Source: Methanobrevibacter sp.
GTDB lineage: Archaea; Methanobacteriota; Methanobacteria; Methanobacteriales; Methanobacteriaceae
DNA length: 7,820 nucleotides
NCBI GenBank assembly: GCA_030539985.1
Contig: JAUNXD010000073.1
Coordinates: 1 to 7,820 of the forward strand
Reading direction: 5' to 3'
Positions 1 through 5,105 of the stretch are shown piece after piece (within the stretch, counting starts at the first letter, position 1; each line of letters starts with the position of its first letter). The position numbers and the translations under genes were made by a program. Under the pieces are notes generated by a model. It made no database searches. It was not told where the DNA came from and saw only the letters and a program-made list of their open reading frames with translations.

Positions 1-680
1 TTAAAGCAGTTGTCAATAATTTAGGTTTCAAAGCAACTTTCATGCCAAAACCATTCCTTGGAATTAATGGTAGTGGAATGCACTGTAATCAAAGCCTATT
101 CAAAGATGGGGAAAATATTTTCTATGACCAAAATACTGAAAATCAAATATCACAGGAAGCATTATACTTCATTGGAGGATTGTTAAAACATGCTCCTGCC
201 CTATCAGCAATTTTGTCCCCAACAGTTAACTCTTATAAACGTTTGGTGCCTGGTTATGAAGCACCATGTTACATTGCTTACGGATTTAAAAACAGGTCAA
301 CATTATTAAGGATTCCAGCATCCCGTGGATTAGGTACAAGAATCGAATGCAGATCCGCTGACCCATCATGTAATCCTTACCTTGCATTTGCAGTATTACT
401 TGAAGCAGGTTTGGACGGTATGGATAACAAAATTGACCCAGGTGAACCAACTGAAGAAAATCTGTTTGCATTTTCAGAAGATGAAATTGCCCAAAAAGGA
501 ATTAATAATTTACCAACAAGTCTATGGGAGGCATACCATTCTCTAGAAGAGGATGACGTAGTCATAAATGCTCTTGGAGATAAAGTATTCAATCAGTTCT
601 ACAATATCAAAAGGGCAGAATGGGATGCTTATAGAATACAAGTATTCGATTATGAAAGGGATGAATACCTAAACGTATAA
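1..680 (+). CDS. glnA: Glutamine synthetase, type I-alpha, 3' portion (5' end outside window)
   Basis: ATP-dependent synthesis of glutamine from glutamate and ammonia, in the cytoplasm, as a dodecamer in this family. The reading frame is open from the left edge (first full codon at position 3, reading K-A-V-V-N-N-L-G) and ends in TAA at 678-680, so about 225 C-terminal residues of a usual 440-450 are present. The ATG at 42 is internal. Visible family motifs are [11 protein letters not shown] (ATP/glutamate site His), [13 protein letters not shown] (glutamate-binding loop with the flap Glu) and the [16 protein letters not shown] region. Where adenylylated type I-beta enzymes have NLYDLP, this protein has NLFAFSEDE, so the target Tyr is Phe. 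With the GINNLPTSL segment that follows, this fits the I-alpha subtype, which is controlled by feedback and by repressors instead of adenylylation. The ending, ERDEYLNV, is typical and complete. A probable terminator follows, so it is likely transcribed separately from the glutamate synthase genes. Confidence 0.96.
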   Translation, partial: KAVVNNLGFKATFMPKPFLGINGSGMHCNQSLFKDGENIFYDQNTENQISQEALYFIGGLLKHAPALSAILSPTVNSYKRLVPGYEAPCYIAYGFKNRSTLLRIPASRGLGTRIECRSADPSCNPYLAFAVLLEAGLDGMDNKIDPGEPTEENLFAFSEDEIAQKGINNLPTSLWEAYHSLEEDDVVINALGDKVFNQFYNIKRAEWDAYRIQVFDYERDEYLNV

Positions 681-696
681 TTATTCAATTATATGA

Positions 697-743
697 ATTG
701 GTGGAAAGATTGAAGATTTCTCCACCAATCAAAAAATTTTTTT
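697..743 (+). terminator. Hairpin plus T-run after glnA
   Basis: A perfect 9-bp inverted repeat, ATTGGTGGA (697-705) with TCCACCAAT (721-729), encloses a 15-nt loop. It is followed by AAAAAA and a run of seven T (737-743). It starts 17 bases after the glnA stop. Archaeal termination depends mostly on the T-tract, so the hairpin may instead protect the mRNA 3' end. Either reading puts the end of the glnA transcript here. Confidence 0.6.
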
Positions 744-932
744 GGAGGTTGAAAACAAGAGGGAATCATTAAAAGTCACGAATATTTTGTTAACGGTGAA
801 ATTTTAGAATTATTAATTTTAAGGCATATGGTAATTTTAAAATCAGGATTTTTTGATTATTTATTTTTAAAAGGCATAATGTAATTTTTGAATATTTTTT
901 ACATGAGGCATATGTAATTGAGGTAGAAAAAA
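744..932 (+). promoter_or_regulatory. Leader and probable promoter region of the glutamate synthase operon
   Basis: This is a very AT-rich stretch between the glnA terminator and the first glutamate synthase gene, with no convincing gene. TATA-like candidates are the runs around 811-822 (TATTAATTTTAA) and 857-870 (TTATTTATTTTTAA); I cannot choose between them. The region carries three copies of a short motif, listed separately. A strong Shine-Dalgarno-like GGAGG at 744-748 has no start codon at a suitable distance. The true ribosome binding site of the operon is GAGGT at 920-924, eight bases before the ATG at 933. No clear NrpR-type dyad (GGAA-N6-TTCC or GGTA-N6-TACC) was found by eye. Confidence 0.4.
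821..919 (+). repeat. Three direct copies of a GGCATA-TG-TAATT motif
   Basis: Three related direct repeats lie in the leader: AAGGCATATGGTAATTTTA (821-839), AAGGCATAATGTAATTTTT (871-889) and AGGCATATGTAATT (906-919). The core aligns as GGCATA(A)TG(G)TAATT with one-base indels. The GGCA starts are 50 and 34 bases apart, and the last copy abuts the ribosome binding site at 920-924. Possible roles are iterated operator half-sites or an mRNA-level element. The similarity is plain, but the function is unknown. Confidence 0.55.
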
Positions 933-1850
933 ATGTGTGGAATAGCAGGCGTAATATATAAGGATAAAAAAGCTCACCCTGTAGGTGAATCCTTAACATC
1001 AATGTTGGAATCCCTACAGCATAGAGGTCCGGACTCCGCAGGTTATGCAATATACGGCAGTTTGGATTTTCCTGAAAATTATTATCAGTTAAACATTGAA
1101 GTAAAAAGAAAACGCGGAGCATTGGATAATTTAAAATCATTATTAACTCAAATAAGTCCAATATTTGAAGAACAGTTGATTGAGTCTGTAGGAGACTCAG
1201 ATGTATATAAATGTAAAATAGCATTGGATGAGTTTTCTCTTTTAAAACCATATATACGTGAAATAGATGAATTGGAAAACGTACGGGTTATCAACGGTTC
1301 ACATTCATTTGAAATGATAAAGGATGTTGGAAAAGTAAAGGACATTGCAGAAAGGTTTGATGTTCAAAGCAGGATGGGAACACATGGAATAGGACATACT
1401 CGTTTTGCAACTGAAAGTGGCGTAGACCGTTATCATGCACACCCATATCAAAGCTACATCATACCGGACATAACAGTAGTCCATAACGGGCAAATCACCA
1501 ATTACTGGAAAATAAGAGATCCGTTAGAAAGAAAAGGCCATACTTTCGAATCATTCAACGATACAGAGTGCATTGTTCACTATATGGCAGATAAACTCAA
1601 CCAGGGATACAAACTGGAGGAAGCTTTAGACCAGGCAGTAATTGATTTGGACGGTCCATTTTCAATATTGGTGGGAACACCTAATGGAATTGGCATTGCA
1701 AAGGATAAACTTGGTCTCAGGCCGGGAGTAATGGTGGAAACTGATGATATTTTTGCAATAGCATCAGAAGAGATGGCATTGCATGATGTTACAGATTCCA
1801 ATAAGATAGAACAAATTTATCCTGGTGAAACAAGGGCTTACACCATTTAA
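933..1850 (+). CDS. Glutamate synthase subunit 1: class II glutamine amidotransferase
   Basis: This subunit hydrolyses glutamine to glutamate and ammonia and passes the ammonia to the synthase subunit. The protein has 305 residues and begins MCGIAGVIY, placing the N-terminal nucleophile at Cys2 after Met removal, as in all Ntn-type amidotransferases. Further motifs are QHRGPDSAG (29-37), GHTRFAT (154-160, glutamine-binding Arg157), HAHP (168-171), HNG (184-186, oxyanion Asn185/Gly186), NDTE (209-212, Asp210) and DKLGLRPG (258-265). The stretch between HRGPD and GHTRF is about 120 residues, longer than the roughly 45 in PurF, and is rich in charged residues. The start is set by GAGGT at 920-924, eight bases upstream. 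It opens a tight operon, with the next gene 12 bases away. The same family includes GlxB and the MgsA subunit of N-methylglutamate synthase, but the glnA neighbour and the F420-type partner favour glutamate synthase. Confidence 0.93.
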   Translation: MCGIAGVIYKDKKAHPVGESLTSMLESLQHRGPDSAGYAIYGSLDFPENYYQLNIEVKRKRGALDNLKSLLTQISPIFEEQLIESVGDSDVYKCKIALDEFSLLKPYIREIDELENVRVINGSHSFEMIKDVGKVKDIAERFDVQSRMGTHGIGHTRFATESGVDRYHAHPYQSYIIPDITVVHNGQITNYWKIRDPLERKGHTFESFNDTECIVHYMADKLNQGYKLEEALDQAVIDLDGPFSILVGTPNGIGIAKDKLGLRPGVMVETDDIFAIASEEMALHDVTDSNKIEQIYPGETRAYTI

Positions 1851-1862
1851 GGGGGTTTATCA

Positions 1863-2516
1863 ATGAAAGAATTTGTTATTGATGCAAATGAAATGGCTGA
1901 AAAAGAATTAAACCGTACCATAAAAGAACAGGCTACATATCATGATAAACTCATTATTGAAAATCCCGAATCCAAACACAATATCTGTGCAGGTTTGAGT
2001 GAGGATGTAGACATTGAAATCAATGGTTCTGCAGGTTATTTTGTTGGAACAATGGTTAACGGGCCAAGGATACACATCAACGGAAATGCTGGATGGTTTG
2101 TTGGAGACAACATGACCGAAGGGGAACTGATCATTGAAGGTACAGCAGGTGACGGTGCAGGACAGGGAATCTATGGTGGAACAGTGCTGGTAAAAGGAAG
2201 CACTGGCTCAAGAACCGGAGAAATCATGAAAGGCGGAACCGTAATAATCGGAGGAAACAGCGGATACATGACTGGATTGCTTATGATGGGAGGCAAACTC
2301 ATAATTCTCGGTGATGTAACTGATGACGTTGGTGAATCGATAATGAGGGGAAGCATATTTGTTCTTGGAGACGTTAAAAGCTTAGGAAAAAATGCTGTTA
2401 TGGAAAAAGCCACAACGGAAGATATAAATGAACTGAAAGAAATTTTAACAAAATACGGTTTCGAGCTTACTGACAGCGATTATGCGAATTTCAAAAAAAT
2501 TGTTAATATGCAATAA
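1863..2516 (+). CDS. Glutamate synthase subunit 3: GXGXG beta-helix protein
   Basis: This 217-residue protein corresponds to the C-terminal GXGXG domain of large bacterial glutamate synthases, made as a separate chain as is usual in archaea. The middle, about residues 45-175, repeats a short strand pattern with glycines at turns (for example GSAGYFVG, GNAGWFVG, GTAGDGAGQG, GSTGSRTGE, GNSGYMTG). These are coils of a right-handed beta-helix, also seen in FwdC/FmdC of formylmethanofuran dehydrogenase and in GlxC/MgsB. No catalytic residues are expected: in the fused enzymes this domain is structural and links the amidotransferase and FMN domains. The start has GGGGGT at 1851-1856 with six bases of spacing. 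The genes on both sides are 12 bases away, which indicates one transcript. FwdC itself is unlikely, since no other formylmethanofuran dehydrogenase genes are nearby. Confidence 0.9.
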   Translation: MKEFVIDANEMAEKELNRTIKEQATYHDKLIIENPESKHNICAGLSEDVDIEINGSAGYFVGTMVNGPRIHINGNAGWFVGDNMTEGELIIEGTAGDGAGQGIYGGTVLVKGSTGSRTGEIMKGGTVIIGGNSGYMTGLLMMGGKLIILGDVTDDVGESIMRGSIFVLGDVKSLGKNAVMEKATTEDINELKEILTKYGFELTDSDYANFKKIVNMQ

Positions 2517-2528
2517 GGGGCTGATAAG

Positions 2529-3602
2529 ATGAGTGAACATAGAATAGCAATGGTTGGAACTCCATGTGAAATTATGGCAGCCTCCAAACTTCAACATTAT
2601 ACCGATAGCCCTATTGATGTTAAACTGGGCTTATTTTGTATGGAAAATTTTTCATATAAATACTTTGAAAATCTCTTGAAAGAGTACGATTTGAAAATGG
2701 AGGATATTGAAAAATTCCAAATAACTAAAGGATTTGTATTTTTATCATTGAAAACCAGAGAAACTGTGAAAATACCGATATCAATAGCTAAAAGGATAAT
2801 CAGAAAAAACTGCAATATATGTGTTGAACTGACATCAGAAACATCTGATATTTCAATAGGTTCAATAGGATCAGATGAAGGATGGTCAACATTGATAATC
2901 CGAACCGAAAAGGGTGAGGAAATTGTCAATGGAGCATTGGAGCAAAAATTCATTGAGGTTAAAGAGCTTACTGAATCACAATTCAATTTGTTAATTAAAC
3001 TTGCAGAAAATAAAATAAATAAAAATCTGGAAGAGATAGAAAAAAGGGAATTCCTGGCTAGACCGGTATTGTATCAGAGGGAAAAATCCGATGATTTAAT
3101 CGCAAATGAAATTTCAGAGTCCAAATTCTTAGATTTAAAATCAAACGTCATCGACATTGGTGCATGTGTGCTGTGCGGAGCATGCGAATACGTGTGCCCG
3201 GACAATCTGATAACGATTGATGATACAAAACCGATAATGAAAGGAGAATGCCCTCAGGATTGCCATGCATGCTTTGCAGTTTGTCCAAGAACTTTTATAC
3301 CTGAAGATTTGAGAAATGACAATTCAAAAGCAATCGGTGACTTTATAAAAGTATTGTCCGTCAAATCCCTAAAGCACAGTCAGGGTCAGGACGGTTCCAT
3401 CGTCACAACATTGCTTGATTATTTATTGACTAATGACATTGTAACTGAAGCGCTTATTGTTGATAAAGAGGATTATTTGGCCTGGAAACCGTATGCTAAG
3501 CTGACAAGTGATATTGATGAGGTTATCAAATCCGGGGGAACAAAATATTCTGTCTGTCCAGTATTCAAACCATTAGGAAATGCTAAAGAGGGAGTGAATT
3601 AG
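2529..3602 (+). CDS. FrhB-family F420/flavin iron-sulfur subunit with permuted domain order
   Basis: This is the likely electron-input subunit of the glutamate synthase: FrhB-family proteins bind FAD and oxidise F420H2 or reduce F420. Domains in the 357-residue protein, in order: an FrhB C-terminal-type domain at about 5-140 (VGTPCEIMA, LGLFCMENFS, CNIC at 95-98, DISIGSIGSDEGWSTLIIRT); a linker at 145-205; two [4Fe-4S] motifs, CVLCGACEYVCP (Cys213, 216, 219, 223) and Cys241, 245, 248, 252; then an FrhB N-terminal-type domain at about 270-350 (GQDGSIVTTLLDYLL, WKPYAKLTSD, GGTKYSVCP). In the usual order the ferredoxin part comes first, then the N-domain, then the C-domain, so this protein looks circularly permuted. 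GGGG at 2517-2520 serves the ATG at 2529. The stop is followed at once by the ATG of the next gene, and the end of this gene encodes that gene's ribosome binding site. The family call is firm; F420 as the actual cofactor is inferred. Confidence 0.88.
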   Translation: MSEHRIAMVGTPCEIMAASKLQHYTDSPIDVKLGLFCMENFSYKYFENLLKEYDLKMEDIEKFQITKGFVFLSLKTRETVKIPISIAKRIIRKNCNICVELTSETSDISIGSIGSDEGWSTLIIRTEKGEEIVNGALEQKFIEVKELTESQFNLLIKLAENKINKNLEEIEKREFLARPVLYQREKSDDLIANEISESKFLDLKSNVIDIGACVLCGACEYVCPDNLITIDDTKPIMKGECPQDCHACFAVCPRTFIPEDLRNDNSKAIGDFIKVLSVKSLKHSQGQDGSIVTTLLDYLLTNDIVTEALIVDKEDYLAWKPYAKLTSDIDEVIKSGGTKYSVCPVFKPLGNAKEGVN

Positions 3603-5084
3603 ATGTCATTTACTGTTGAAAGGAAAATAGAGATATGCAGGCAGAATAATGATAGGCCAGGCTGTTGCTGGTATTTATGTGACAATCCTAAAAAATCCTC
3701 ATGTAAAAACTGTTACAGCTGTTATTCAAATTGCCCTCATGGCGTTTATGAAGTAATTAATGATGAACCTCTCCCGATACATCAGGAAAATTGTGTAGGA
3801 TGTAAAATCTGTGAAGAGATGTGTCCGACACATGCAATATATGTCAGACCGCTTGTTGATGAAGGAAGAGGAGTATGGTCAAATTCAACAATGGTAGAGA
3901 TTAAACGTAAAAGTCAAACAGGATCATATAAGGTGCGTGGTTGCGGATTAACCAGAAAAATCCCAACATTTGATGATTTAAGCATATTGCCGGCACAAGT
4001 GTCAAGACCTCCAATTGATTCGTACAGGGAAACATGTAAGACTTCCGTAGTGCTTGGAGACAGGTTTGCAGAAAATCCAATCGAAATCGATACTCCTATT
4101 ATGATTGGAGCTATGTCATTTGGTGCATTAAGTAAGGAGGCAAAAATGGCATTGGCTATTGGAAGCAGTAAAGTAGGTTCAATTACCAACACTGGTGAAG
4201 GTGGAATGCTTCCTGAAGAAAGGCATTACGCCGATAAGCTGATTGCCCAGTATGCATCTGGTCGTTTTGGAGTCTCGGCCAGCTATTTAAACAATGCTGA
4301 AGCTGTTGAAATAAAAATAGGTCAAGGTGCAAAATCAGGTATGGGAGGACACCTGCTTGCCCATAAGGTAACCGCAGAAGTGGCAAGAGTCAGAAACATT
4401 CCCGAAGGAACATCAGCATTAAGCCCAGCAAGACATATGGATATTGTCGGACCTGAGGATTTGGGAATGAAAATCGATCAGTTGAGAGAAATCACTGACT
4501 GGAAAATACCTATTATTGTCAAATTTGCAGCGGGCCGTGTGGAACAGGATGTAAAAATTGCGGCAAAGGCCGGTGCTGATATTATTGTAGTTGATGGTAT
4601 GCAGGGAGGAACTGGTGCCGGACCTGAAGTAGTTACGGAACATGCAGGTATTCCTACAATAGAGGCAATAGTAAAAGCCGATGATGCTCTTAAAGACATC
4701 AATTTAAGAAGTGAGGTAAGTCTTGTGGCCGCAGGAGGAATAAGATCCGGTGCGGATGTGGCAAAAGCAATAGCTTTAGGTGCAGATGCAGTATATATTG
4801 CAACATCCGCTCTAATTTCAGTAGGATGTAAGGTTTGCCAGTCATGTTCTGAAGGAATTTGTCCTAAAGGAATCGCAACACAGGATAGGGTACTTAGAAG
4901 AAGACTGGATCCTATAAGAAAAGGTCAGCAAGTTGCAAATTATATTGAGGCAATGACTCAGGAAGTCACATCTTTAACTCAACAAGCTGGAAATACGGAT
5001 ATAGAAAATCTCGAACGTCAAGATCTTGTTGCATTAACTATGGAAGCTTCACAATTAACTGGAGTGCCGATGGTGAGAAATTAA
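3603..5084 (+). CDS. gltB: Glutamate synthase subunit 2: FMN and iron-sulfur synthase subunit
   Basis: This subunit carries out the reductive amination of 2-oxoglutarate to glutamate on an FMN-bearing TIM barrel. In the 493-residue protein, an N-terminal ferredoxin-like part has two [4Fe-4S] motifs (Cys34, 37, 40, 44 and Cys64, 67, 70, 74). The barrel follows from about 115: GAMSFGALSKEAK (169-181), NTGEGG (196-201), KIGQGAKSGMGGHL (238-251), DGMQGGTGAGP (331-341) and AGGIRSGADV (377-386, phosphate-binding). The C-terminal cluster motif has Cys409, Cys415 and Cys420 in the C-x5-C-x4-CP spacing of the glutamate synthase [3Fe-4S] site, with an added Cys412. A short helical tail ends the protein. 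The amidotransferase and GXGXG parts of bacterial GltB are supplied by the upstream genes. The ATG directly abuts the preceding stop, with GGAGTGA at 3591-3597 as ribosome binding site. No GltD gene is present. GlxD and MgsC are close relatives and formal alternatives. Confidence 0.94.
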   Translation: MSFTVERKIEICRQNNDRPGCCWYLCDNPKKSSCKNCYSCYSNCPHGVYEVINDEPLPIHQENCVGCKICEEMCPTHAIYVRPLVDEGRGVWSNSTMVEIKRKSQTGSYKVRGCGLTRKIPTFDDLSILPAQVSRPPIDSYRETCKTSVVLGDRFAENPIEIDTPIMIGAMSFGALSKEAKMALAIGSSKVGSITNTGEGGMLPEERHYADKLIAQYASGRFGVSASYLNNAEAVEIKIGQGAKSGMGGHLLAHKVTAEVARVRNIPEGTSALSPARHMDIVGPEDLGMKIDQLREITDWKIPIIVKFAAGRVEQDVKIAAKAGADIIVVDGMQGGTGAGPEVVTEHAGIPTIEAIVKADDALKDINLRSEVSLVAAGGIRSGADVAKAIALGADAVYIATSALISVGCKVCQSCSEGICPKGIATQDRVLRRRLDPIRKGQQVANYIEAMTQEVTSLTQQAGNTDIENLERQDLVALTMEASQLTGVPMVRN

Positions 5085-5092
5085 AAATCAAT

Positions 5093-5097
5093 GGGAG
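5093..5097 (+). promoter_or_regulatory. Ribosome binding site that selects the start at 5106
   Basis: GGGAG lies eight bases before the ATG at 5106. The in-frame ATG at 5091 overlaps this site and has no good Shine-Dalgarno sequence at normal distance (the nearest, GGTGAGA at 5072-5078, lies 12 bases upstream and inside the previous gene). The start at 5106 is therefore preferred. Confidence 0.7.
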
Positions 5098-5105
5098 ATA
5101 ATATT

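Noticed and set aside
828..884. Possible 18-codon upstream reading frame starting at ATG 828
   Set aside because: Its only Shine-Dalgarno-like bases (AAGG at 821-824) are too close to the ATG, and the peptide is AT-driven. Kept only as part of the low-interest open-stretch observation.
681..932. NrpR operator dyad upstream of the operon
   Set aside because: Searching by eye for GGAA-N6-TTCC and GGTA-N6-TACC found no good match. The GGAAAG...TTTCTCC around 703-723 is part of the terminator hairpin and has the wrong spacing.
790..1251. Minus-strand open frame of 153 codons across the leader and the start of the amidotransferase gene
   Set aside because: It overlaps the clearly conserved amidotransferase in antisense, has a low-complexity Leu/Ile-rich translation and no family motif. 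It is a shadow of the real gene plus AT-rich leader.
933..5084. N-methylglutamate synthase (MgsABC) or GlxBCD
   Set aside because: These sets use homologous three-subunit cores and cannot be excluded from single motifs. The adjacent glnA, the FrhB-like subunit and the methanogen-like context favour glutamate synthase.
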